Source of the DNA: Melieria omissa | Lineage: Eukaryota; Arthropoda; Insecta; Diptera; Ulidiidae | NCBI GenBank assembly: GCA_963971225.1 | Contig: OZ020267.1 | Span: forward strand, 51,097,993-51,161,992 | Reading direction: 5' to 3' | DNA length: 64,000 nt | Part shown: positions 24,101 to 34,906 of the stretch, in pieces | How the letters are laid out: each line of letters begins with the position of its first letter | Numbering within the stretch: position 1 is the first letter of the stretch | Program-made: the position numbers and the translations under genes | Notes under the pieces: generated by a model | The model's database searches: none | What the model saw: only the letters and a program-made list of their open reading frames with translations | Told to the model about the DNA's origin: nothing

Positions 24101-25432
24101 CATATTCATATCCTCTGCTATGTCTCTCACTTTAATTCGACAGTTGTTTAGCTACCATTTAGTGAACTTGTTAACGTCAGTGGTTGCAGTTTTTAGACGT
24201 CCCGATCGTTAATTGTCCGTACAACTCATCGTCGTTTGCTTAGGCAATGCGCCTTTCAAAAACAAATATTTAATAACTGCTCTACACACTTTTTTTCATT
24301 TTAAAACAACAACACATTGACTGACATAAGCCATTGTCAAACAAAAAGAGCGTAACCAAACTGGAAATTTTAGTGAGTACCTTTGAAAAGGGGCGCAAAT
24401 AGATTCCCTACCTTTGGTTGATAAGTGCTGTCATTTTCATATTGAGGTCCAAAACTTTTCTAGACCATCGTTGTGGAAAGATGTTAAGGTCAAAAAGGAC
24501 CTTTTATGTCGATTGACCTTCTTAAGGAGATACCACGGGCGCTTGAGTTGCAGTGATATGTCTAGCAATGCCACTGGATTATTCGTGTCTGACATTGTTT
24601 TTTTACACGGCCGGCGGAGTTGTCCGAAAAGGGGGATGGACCGAGAGTAAAAGGCCAAAAATGACTACACGTGCTCGGATTATATTATTAAGAAATGGGG
24701 ATGACAGACAGTTCCACTCTCTCGAAGCGACAGAAGTAGTGTTGGCAAATTAGTGATTGTTCCTTAGATCGGGTGGATTTTTTAACTTTAATACGAAACA
24801 TTTTTGTATCGACTGGTTTTGTATATAAACTGAAGAGGTTAATTGAAGAAATTTCGCTATGCGATTTGTAATTTTTAATGAAACGTAACCTGTAAGTCCT
24901 TAAAAACGTACATAAAGTTAATTTTCAAAGTTTGAATTGAATTGAGAAAGCCCTGGCAACGCTTCTTTTTCAAAAAGTATTTCTTAAAGTAAGTGTTAAT
25001 TAAATTTTGGTATTTATTTTCCATAAAAAAAAAAATTTCTCAAGCTTCAGAAATGGCTGCACCTGCTTCACTGTAAATATGGTCAGAACAATCTTCTGCA
25101 AACTTTAATTGGAAAAATGCATTATAAAAAAATATAAAAATTCAATTCAGACAAAAATGGGTCCTTATTTATTAGGAACAATTTGTTTATCGTCGCCATT
25201 AAACGAGAATATGCATTATGTAAGTCGCCCGATCAGAGCAGATTTGTAACAAATTTAAAACTAGTTTTAAAAAAGTAAATTTCTTTTAAACAAAACTGAC
25301 CATTAGTCTAGTTATTATATTTACTAGACGTGTTAATTTGCTTGGAACGAAGTTGGAGATTAATTGAGTTTTTTTGATAAAAACTTTGAACCTTGACGCC
25401 GAGCCACGCCTTTTATGGGCGTCTCCCAGGAA
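21165..25432. other. Gene-free stretch
   Basis: No gene recognised. It holds GC-poor unique-looking sequence, with repeat-like sequence around 21310-21350 (GGGCCGGCACTCTGG). The 79-aa frame at 23066-23305 has no recognisable domain and no supporting context. Confidence 0.45.
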
Positions 25433-25850
25433 AAATGTTTAGTTTGTTAGATGCAGGAGCCAACCCTCTATATAAAAGCATATCTACTCATTTATTTTTT
25501 CCACGAGGGTTCGCTATACTGTTTTTATACTTCGACGAAAGTGGGGTTTTTGGGACATTTTTGTCGAAAACACAGTTTAAATGTGTTTTTTTTGGATTGG
25601 TGTCTTAAGTAAATCTGTTGGTCGTTAAAATATCTACAAACTTGTCGAAGACAGTAAAGCGATATTCGGAACGATTTAGGACCTATTAACATTTAAACGT
25701 TCGAAGACTTAAGCGACGAACTCGACTAAAATGAGCAAACTTTAAAGTCGGATTTCTCTTAAACTAGAGCCAATCCATCTCAACTCAGTACACCTATAGA
25801 AAGTCGCTCAGTAGGTCGCTCCCATGTCTGAATTTTCGACTTGCACAGTA
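25433..25850 (+). repeat. ~430-bp interspersed repeat, copy 1
   Basis: It shares near-identical sequence in the same orientation with 50286-50710: ATGTTTAGTTTGTTAGATGC at the left, TATATAAAAGCATA, then blocks such as TGGTCGTTAAAATATCTAC and CGACTTGCACAGT at the right. The TATATAAAAG box inside would fit a promoter or a solo LTR, but no flanking duplication is visible. Family unknown. Confidence 0.7.
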
Positions 25851-28800
25851 TAATTAATTGTTCACTTAAAATTCAAGTTTCAATCTCAAGTTAGTTTCTT
25901 TCGCCAACTGACTAGTTTTCTGTTGCAGAGAACATTTTCCGCACACGCTCACACTCGCACACATAAATGCATCTCACTAATTTGAGAATGCATGCGTCTT
26001 CATACATAGGTGAGCAGCACAAATCAATGTGTAAGCATGAAACGATTAAAATCATATAGACCCGAGTGCTGAAAGTGCACGTAACCTTAGTGCACGTGTC
26101 TCGCTTTCCTATTGTTGCAAATGCATTGCAAATTTCCTACAAAATATTTATTACATGTCGATTTGACGTTGACAGCCGATTTGATAAGAAACGCTTAAGT
26201 GCTAAACGAAATAGAAACGCCAGCCAGAGTTTCATTTGGTCACACAAACTCACACACACACACACACACGCACATGCACACAAATGCTGGATTGCACATG
26301 TAACAGTTGTGCCGAACTCATAGAGAAAGTGGATTATGAGGAAATTATTTGTCACATGCAATTAGCGATAACGGCGCCAATTTGCAAAAAGGCCCATCAT
26401 TAATTTATTTATGTAAAAAGTATGAGTGCGCGCTTTGTCTGAAACTTGGCGCCATGCCTTGACGCCTCTGACGGCTACATTTTTTGAACTAATCTAAAAT
26501 TCAAAGTCATCTCAGAGTGACCCCGTGTGTGTGTGCATATTTTAATGAGCCGCCGATTATTGCAAGACGTAGCGCAATTATGGGACAATTTTTTTCTAAT
26601 CACAACAATCGTAACGTAATTATTCGAATGTGATAATTTTGCTCATTTTGTCACTGAATCAGAACATTTAATGAGGACATTGAGTCAAGGATAAAGTAAA
26701 TCAGTAAACTTTATCTTTCAAGATACTATTTAATATTCAGTAAGTTCTTTTGTTGGAATGAAATTGTTTTAAAGTTATAAGAGTTGTGAAAGAGTGATTC
26801 GAAACTGAAAATTGTTGAGTTAAAAATCTAGTTTTACCAAAAAATAGTACTCTGAAAAAGATAACAGAAAATACTGGAAACACTATGTAATTATCTACTT
26901 TTAAATGAGTCTGTAATGATACCATATTTTAAAAATTTTGTTTGTTCTTTAACAAAATAAAGTTAAAAATTATTAGTTTAAAAGAAAATTATATATTATT
27001 TGGAGAAATGGATGAGTATAACAAAAATTCTAGAACGTATGTTTGACTAACTTTGTCGCTGTCCAATGTCTGGTAGCGGCTCAAGCAGGTAAGGAAGGCT
27101 TAACATGCCGACTAGTGCTGGAAATGTAGAGAGTAGAAGGCTATAGAAACTCAAGAGCGTCAGAAACGCTTCTTGCAAAGGTTTGTTGAAAGTCAAATCC
27201 CCCTAAAGTTCTATAAATGAAGGAGATCAACAGGTTAAGTCTTACACAGTTATTTTGTACTCAGAATTGGACCAATAGCCGCTAAATCGGTAACCACTGA
27301 ATGATTCTTCATGTATGTATGTATTTTTTTTTTTGCCGAAATTTTCGTCATTCAAATTTGTATCGAAAAACTCGCTGGAAGAACTTTTAATAAATTGTTC
27401 GTTACGGCACTAATGGGTTAAGCAATATTGGTCACATTTAAAAGGGGAAAAAAGTTAACTCTGCTTAGTGCTTAGCCCTTTTTTTCTATTTTTTTTACTC
27501 AAGAATGTTTCCGATCACTGAATAAATCATTTAAAGCGGTTCAGTAGTTTCCGAGATACGATTTACAAGTGGGGAGCCAATTGCATGGAAAATTACCAGT
27601 TTTGTATGGCGGCCCCTTAAGACTTGGAGATAGCAGGTAGGCATGTTTGAAAGAAACATTCGGAAGAGAAAAAAATTGCATTTGACAATTCTGGGGGCAA
27701 CCTGGGAGCATTTGAAGCCTATTTCTTAAACACGATTATTTTGTATGGGAGCCCCAATAAGGGTTGCTCAGTAGGGAAAACTAGTGGGAGCCAGTCACAG
27801 ATTTTAACGCTCTAAGAGCAACTTCCGAACAGCTGTGAAGCAATTTGTCGAATTTCCCAGCTTTTTTATGAACTTTGACCTCGATGCGACACCTTTGAAC
27901 CCCCCACTCTAGACTCAAAATTTTTTGGCTCATGTAATTTTTCACCAAACCGCAAAACATGAGAGGTTATTCAGCATCGATTACCCATTATTAAGCATCC
28001 CCATGCAACACCAAATCATGTCTACTGTACACTATGCAATAAGCATTTAATTTAGCTTGCTGCAACATTAAATATGGTTATTGCAAGTAAAAGTTGCAAT
28101 CAAGCGCAAACCAGCAGCGGCAAGTATACCAATGCGGGTGATAGCCCTGTCAGTGATAGCCCTGTCAGTGTCGGAAAACTGGTTGAAATCAACAAAATTG
28201 GATAGATATCAGATATTGAAATTCCATTATTGATGACGTCGCACACGCCGCACAGGTTGCAGCCGGCTCGCAACGCTGATGACTGTTTGTCAATGAGGCA
28301 TTGTCATTACCATTTTTTTGCATGGTTTTCACTTTCCACGTGCAACATGTGTGTAAGAAAATGTAAACATTCTTTTAACATTGAACCTTGACGCCACGTC
28401 TTCCCCTCGGTTGGTCGGTATTTTGCCGATTTTTCGTTTTGACTGCGCGTTTATTAGTCTATATGTAGATTTGTACATATGTATGTATGTATTTGTCCAT
28501 ATGTTAAAATACCCATGACGATTTAAGAAGTTTTCATACGGGTGACACCAGAGTCACCCCGAAGCGCTATGCCACGCGACTCGCGCTGGCTGTCAAATCA
28601 AAGAACGAGTACTACAAGCAGATTGCTTCGTTGTTGTGAATATGATTAATGTCTCCATTCATGGATGGTGGCGCTTCACTATGCAATGGTTGTATGCACT
28701 TGTCGACACGTTTTGTGCGCCACCTCACTCGTCATAAATAATTACCGATGTGATGACGCGTAGTCGTATTCCTGATGGGAATCGTGTTGTTGCTTAGCTG

Positions 28801-29097
28801 ACAGTGGCATGTCAAATAATGTCAGCGTTGGATGTGTGAAGTAATTCGATAATTTAACATTTTTTTACTTGTTTCTTTTCTTTTACTTTACTTTATTTTA
28901 ACTCTTTTTAACACACACACATTAGTGGAAAACTAGTTTACAACAATGGGAGTGAGTTAAAAAAATTAATGTCTAAAACTAAAAATTAAAATTTAGTTAA
29001 GTTAAAATTAATGTCTAAAGAGGTTTGTATCCTGGCTAAGTATCCTAGAGCCATCTATGTCAGTTCTAGTAAGGTTAGTTGGACATATTTGTTCCTC
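25851..29097. other. Gene-free stretch
   Basis: No gene recognised. (AC)n at about 26251-26280, a 16-bp tandem duplication of GATAGCCCTGTCAGT at about 28140-28170, and TGTATGTATGTAT at about 28480. Segments at 26390-26560 and 28230-28800 are less AT-rich and could be regulatory, but nothing specific is recognised. Confidence 0.4.
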
Positions 29098-29101
29098 TTA
29101 A

Positions 29102-29854
29102 GGGGAGGTTCTCCTCTTTTCGGCCGAAAATAAAGCGAAATTCTTTCATTTACTATCGGATAATGAAACGACTCACGAATAGACGGTTTTGATGATTTAT
29201 TAAGCCATCTTTCTAAAATACAAGAAAAAAATTTTTTTTTACAAAATCCAATATGGCGGCCCAAAAATGGCGGGCTTGTCAACCTCTGCAAGCGAGACAT
29301 TGTTCGGAAACGTCAAGGCTGTAGCCACTTGTAGTGAACTGAAATCAAAAATTTTTTTTTTATAGTAAAGAATATTAAATTCCCTATGACTTATACCTAT
29401 TTTTGAATAATTTTTATAAAAAATCATCTAATTTATGCATAATCATAGAAAAAGTTCAATTTTTACCATCTTTTTTTCGACTTTTCTTTTGTTAAAAGAC
29501 TATTATTACACATTTGTTTATATTTGTTTTAGGTATAAGTCATATAAAAAATCATACCCTTTAAGAAATGCTATAGATGAAGTAACTCGGATAAGTAGAT
29601 CATGAGTTACGCTTGACGTTAGGATGAAAAAAATGGTTTTGAGATAAACGCCGCCGAAATCTTTGGCCGCGCAGTAAAATAGCACCAGAGCGTTCCTCCG
29701 CGCGCGAAAGTTCGACGCATCAGAGACGCTCCTATGCGATAAATATGCTGCGGATCGAAAAATCCTTTTGCACACATATTCTCGACATTCATACCTTTCA
29801 TTTCATCAAAAAAAAAAAAATTGATTTTTTGAAAAAAAAGAGGAGAACCTCCCC
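29102..29854. mobile_element. TTAA-flanked non-autonomous element, 753 bp
   Basis: Inverted ends GGGGAGGTTCTCCTCTTTT (19 of 19 match) immediately inside TTAA at 29098-29101 and 29855-29858. The TTAAGGGG start is shared with the coding element at 58683-61377, so the same Kolobok-like superfamily is plausible. No transposase is encoded. Confidence 0.85.
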
Positions 29855-29893
29855 TTAAATACCTAAATTTTAAAAAACCCTGTCGTAAAAATA

Positions 29894-30122
29894 CAGTCGT
29901 GTATGGGTATAGTGAACACCTGAACACCTCGATATAGTGAACACCCAAATTTTGATATGGAACCTCTAAATATTGAAAACAATTTTAATCAAAAAACAAA
30001 AAGTGCTTTTTGAGCAAATAAAACGAGTTTTTGAACAAAAATTTTAACTTTGATATAGTGAACAACCTCGATACTGTGAACAGGCCTTGCAATAATTAGT
30101 TTACTATATCCAGACACGACTG
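29894..30122. mobile_element. 229-bp Tc1/pogo-type MITE
   Basis: Ends CAGTCGTGTATGGGTATAGT and the inverse TATATCCAGACACGACTG, flanked by TA on both sides. Sub-terminal GATATAGTGAACA blocks are repeated inside. Non-coding. Confidence 0.8.
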
Positions 30123-30384
30123 TACTGCCCTACAGATCAAACTTCGTGTTTCAAGTTTCAGAAGTTTGGACTCGTTCCTAAGGAATCATTCAGTCTCATC
30201 AGTAGGTGGCTGATTTTCATGCACTTAAAAATATAAAATATGCGCAAATAATATGCTTCTTAAATTTTAAAATATCTATGCATATAAAATTGAAAAAATA
30301 TGCAAACAAACTTTTTTATAAATTTATTGTGAACACTAAAATACAATAGATACTAAAAAAACATAATAAATGATTGAACACTTG

Positions 30385-30532
30385 CAGTGGTGGATTCAAG
30401 AGGGGGTTTGGGGGAAATATTTGGATCGACTTTAAAACTGCATACAAATTAAACGGAATTTTTGGATTTTTATAAATATTAAAGAATTACTTTTTGAAAC
30501 CCCCCCGAAATATTTTTCTAAATCCGCCCCTG
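30385..30532. mobile_element. hAT-type MITE, 148 bp
   Basis: Imperfect inverted ends CAGTGGTGGATTCAAGAG and CAGGGGCGGATTTAG, the CAGGGGCGGAT signature I know from hAT MITEs. The flanking octamers AACACTTG and AATATTTG match at 6 of 8 positions, both differences being C/T, as expected for an aged 8-bp target duplication. Confidence 0.7.
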
Positions 30533-30644
30533 AATATTTGAAACTTAAATTCACATTGAATACATTGCAAGTACTTCGCTTACGAAGTGAAAAAAGTTAA
30601 AAAATTTTTAATTAATAAATTTCTTGATTTTATTGTATTTAAAT

Positions 30645-31545
30645 ACAGGGTGGTCCACCTAGCGTTTGGAATTTGAACTACGCTTTATTTCGAGAATGGC
30701 AGTCCAAATGTCATTCAATTTTTGTTCGTTAATTAGTTAAAAGTTTGACATTTACGAAATGGGACGCTATACGCTTCAACAAAATTGGGAAATATTGAGA
30801 ACTTACTTCCAAAGTAGAGAGTCTTCACCCAAACTTTAAGAAATTAGAAAAAAAATTCAAAAAATATTGGCCTTTAACTCAGTTTGTGGATCAATTTGTG
30901 AAACGAGCTAGTGAAACTGAATCGTTAATGGACCAAACAACCCGTTCCCGTTCTCATGCATTGCGCACAGCCGAAAGCATTGCTTTTGTAGCCGAAAATG
31001 TGCGTGAACATCCATTAACTCGTCATCGCTCTCAGGAATTGAACATTTCCCGCACTTCTTTGATGAGAATATTGCATAAAGATCTCGGTATGAAGGCTTA
31101 CAAAATTCAATTCATCCAAGAACTGAAGGCTCATGACCATCCAGCACGTCACAATCGAACTTTTGGGCACCGTTTTCGAAAATCGATTAATCAGCCGAAA
31201 TTCTGAAGTCAATTTGCCGCCTCGGAGCTGCGATTTATGTCCGTTGGAATTTTTTTTTTGTGGGGAGCCGTAAAGGTCAAGTGTTACGCTAACCATCCAG
31301 AGACGATTGAAGCTTTGAAACATGAAATCGAAGTTCCCATTCAGGAAATTCTATCCGGAATAATCGAAAAAGTACTTGAAAATTGGGTTGACCGAATAGC
31401 GTACTGTAAGACCAGTCGTGGCAGTCATATGAACGATATCGTTTTTCATTCTTAAATAGCAAAGTCCAAGCTTTGTAATAAAACAGGAATTTTCAAAAAA
31501 TATTTATTAGTTTTTTTCATAACCGATTCAAACTCCAAATCTTAA
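30645..31545 (+). mobile_element. Internally deleted Tc1/mariner-type element, copy 2
   Basis: Reading forward, 30886-31140 encodes an N-terminal helix-turn-helix part (HRSQELNISRTSL, ILHKDLGMKAYKIQFIQEL) and 31237-31455 the C-terminal part (FLWGAVKVKCYANHPETIEA, NDIVFHS). The segment with the first catalytic residues is missing. The ends match imperfectly: GTTTGGAATTTGAAC near 30664 and its inverse ATTCAAACTCCAAA near 31528. Same family as 4990-5610, with an independent deletion. Confidence 0.75.
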
Positions 31546-33820
31546 ATCTCTAAATCTATACAGGGTGGAATATAAGAAATACACGAAAAATTGCAAAACA
31601 TGATTAAATATGCATTTTATTGCAAACAACCAAAAACATGCATTTAAAACGAAATATGTAAAAATTTGCATTAACATTTGATTGCCATTTCGAAGAACAT
31701 TTTCTGATTCGAAAAGATATTTCATTCATTTTGTTTAGAACATTAAAAAAAAGACATGTATTTGTTTCCTACTCATCAGTATGTATCTATTATATGTACG
31801 TATATGTATGTCCACTATTCGAATAAAATAATTTTTCCTAGTGTACACATGTGTGTTTTGAACTATACAATTGTCGGTACGCTGCACTTAATCTAAACGT
31901 TATTCTCACTTAAAGCGATTATTTGTTTATTTACTCACTGCAAAGTAGTTTAATTTTTGCACTCAGTCGAACTGACGACGCTCTCTGTGCCAAATATGAA
32001 GCATGACACGATTACAACTTTGCACAATTTCTGATCTTTCTCTCTTTTCATTGGAATGGCTGGCATGTGCTGTGAACATTCTCACTGCAATTAAAAGTTT
32101 GTGTTATATCCAGTGGCGTAATGTACAAAATGATTGGAATCTGAACGATTTGAAGAGGGCCAACAACACACCCAACCTTCATCCGCCCATGTGGCAGCAC
32201 GACTTGTGACAGCACCGCGCCGCCACTGGCCACTGGCATGCAGCTTCTCTCGTCGGCCTCGCCGACAGCCTTTGCGGTCGAGTAGTGATACATATCTCAG
32301 TGCGTTTCTCTTCATGACTGCCCTCGATCGGTGACTCTGAGCGCGAAAACCGTCAGCCCAGTTCGCTGGCGTTTGTTCTTCGCACGGCGCGGTGCAGTTG
32401 CAACGTTGCAGCGTTTTACGGCACTTGACTGCATCGACCGTGCTTTCTTTGGTTAATTTTGCATTTTATTATGTTGCATAAGCATGCGAGTGGTTGGCGC
32501 GTGTGGCAAAGAATCGTTCGGTGTTGTTTTATGCAAAGCTGTCTGTTCCGTAACAGCACATAGTGTGGATAATTGTGAAAGCGTCGGAGCGCGAGCCGCG
32601 AGCCAACACGGCTGACAACATGGCAAGTGGAATGCAAATTTGTGCTCACATATGTTGGGGCTGGGGCGTTATTATTACTGCAGAGCAACACGCTTTTTCG
32701 TCTGCAACAGCCACATGCAGTTGCTGCCTACGAAACACCAGAACATACTTGGCGCCGGTGTGCAACATGTGAGCGCGTTAATGAAATCGCAACATTTGCC
32801 AGCACGCACGCAAATGGGAAAGCAACAATTGTAAAAAAGGTGAATACTCGTATGAGTGATAAGTTCGGTCGAGACCGTAACAGGAATACGCTACGTTTTA
32901 TGACTTGGGTGCGGTCGAACATAGGTTGTTTAGGATTCAATTAGACGGGGACGCTTAGCCCTGATAACCGCAATTAAAAGCTTTACCCATGACCCGCAGA
33001 ATGCCATTTCAACACACTAATCACAGAGCCACAAAAACAAAACAACGCAGAAATAAAGTTTCTTGCAATTTTATTAATTGCATTCGTCTGACTTTTTGTT
33101 TAGCGCACAGCAATTTTCACTGCGAATTTTCTTGCTTGAGCGCATGATTTTCCTCTCTGCTATGGCTGACGCTTTCGAGTTTCTCCTCTCGCCGCTCTCT
33201 AAATGCACAAAACTTGCATGTTTACTTTGGTCGTTTATCTTACGCCCAGTAATGTAGTTGAAACTACCACATGTGATTAGAAAACTCTGAAAGCCGGCAT
33301 GTACACAAGTTCTGTGCAAAAAGTAAACGGAACTTATCAGTGAGACAGATATGTGCATAAGATATCGGCACCACGACGAATTGTAACGTTATCTGTCATT
33401 CAGTGTGTTGCTATACCATCAAGCAAGTCGATATTGTTATCGATCTTCTCGACCAACTACAAGTTTGGAGTATTGAGCACTTTGGAGTAAAGAAATCGCA
33501 CTCTCAAGAATTCGGGCACTGCGGATTCCTCAAGAGCTGAGTATTGAAATATTGCATCTGTATGTTTGTGTCATCGGTATGAAAATTAACATCGAACAAA
33601 GATATTTTAAAAGATTTGTTTTTAAATTATTGAAACATTAACCGAAACATTTCAATTGATTGATCAAATTTACTTATGTTGATGGTTGTTTATCCCGTGG
33701 CAGAGTTCATGAGCGGTACACGCGATTTAAACACAATTGATGGGACATAAATGATGAGCAACATGTTGGCAACTGAAATCAGCGATCACGATCATCAGCG
33801 AATTGAATTGAAGCATTTCA
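31546..33820. other. Gene-free stretch with a GC-richer core
   Basis: No gene recognised. Positions about 32190-32960 are markedly less AT-rich, with CAGTTCGCTGGCG and TCGGAGCGCGAGCC blocks. This could be a promoter or non-coding exon upstream of doublesex, but I cannot support a specific exon. A CAGGGTGGAAT end near 31561 may be a lone transposon terminus. Confidence 0.4.
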
Positions 33821-33824
33821 TTAA

Positions 33825-34312
33825 CCCTTTTACTACAGGTTTTTACTGGGGAAAGTTAAAATTTTGAATTTTACGATTAAGGCTTCTATGTGGTTATGTT
33901 AGTAGCATTACAAAAGAGTTTTTTTTAATTTTTATACGCGGACCCTGTATTTTAGAGTGTTTTTCTAATTACTTGAACCTAAAACTTTTTACGCATAACG
34001 AAAATTTGAATATTTCTTCATTTACTTAAACCAAAATTAAAAAAAAAAGTATCTAAATTGAAAGAAAACGTCAAATCAAAAAGTTATCTAAAGTTTTTTG
34101 CTTCTTCTTCCTTTACTAAGTCAAGATATACCATTAAAAAAACGCGTATACTTCTCTTCTTTTAACTTTAATATTCAGTTTATTAATTTCGTATGTTTCC
34201 TAAAACTTCAAACTATTCTAAGGACCAACAAAAAATGTATTCTTGAAACCACAGAGGGTTCAGACGTCCACAAAGTAGCAATGTGCCATATGGCAACAAA
34301 ATAGCGAAAGAA
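33825..34312 (-). mobile_element. TTAA-flanked MITE, GCTATTTTGTTGCC family, copy 1
   Basis: TTAA at 33821-33824 and 34313-34316. The reverse complement aligns over nearly its whole length with 45917-46347 (blocks TTTTGTTGCCATATGGCA, AATACGAAATTAATAAAC, AGAAGAGAAGTATAC). Termini are CCCTTTTACTA and the inverse of TTCTTTCGCTA, a piggyBac-like pattern (TTAA plus CCC). Non-coding. Confidence 0.75.
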
Positions 34313-34389
34313 TTAACATAGATTTATCGTATTTTACCAGAACATTTGGCTTTTGAAAAACGCCATCTTATCGATCGACATTTGATTAA

Positions 34390-34902
34390 CCCTTTCGACC
34401 CCAAAGTTGCCTGAGAGCAACTTCACCTATTTGTCATCTTATAGCAAAAGCTACGATTGATTTATGGGTTTAATTTAAGTAGGCGCCAACAAATTAATAT
34501 TTTTAGAAGTGAATTCAAAGTAAATGACAAAAATTTTACTGTTATGCCCAAAATAATTTCCAATCATTTGCAGCGATATCAGGGAAAGTTTGTGTTCTAT
34601 TTGAAGTCTACGAATTGGGCGCATTTGATCAAAACCTGTTTCTTTAAAAATGTTTCTTCAAAGTGATAATTTTGTATTTTTCCATAAATATCAGATAATT
34701 TTTCTGTAATTAAAAAATATTGATACAATTTTTTTTAACCCGTTTTAAGCTAAAATTGTTCAAAAGTAAACTAAGTCTAGAACTCTAACAAAGAGGCGTG
34801 GCGACTTCAAAAGTCGTGTGCACACTTCTTAGGCAAATGTTTCATGATTTAAATACCAAAAAGTAATATCGAGACACAGCGTTAAATTCGGGGTCGAAAG
34901 GG
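34390..34902. mobile_element. TTAA-flanked MITE with CCCTTTCGACCCC ends
   Basis: Perfect CCCTTTCGACCCC inverted ends, each bordered by TTAA (34386-34389 and 34903-34906). 513 bp, non-coding, piggyBac-like termini. Confidence 0.85.
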
Positions 34903-34906
34903 TTAA

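Noticed and set aside
27220..28190. Tra/Tra-2 binding repeats of doublesex (13-nt enhancer elements)
   Set aside because: Only loose ATCAACA matches (near 27228 and 28182), single and upstream of dsx; the real repeats lie in the female exon, which is outside the window.
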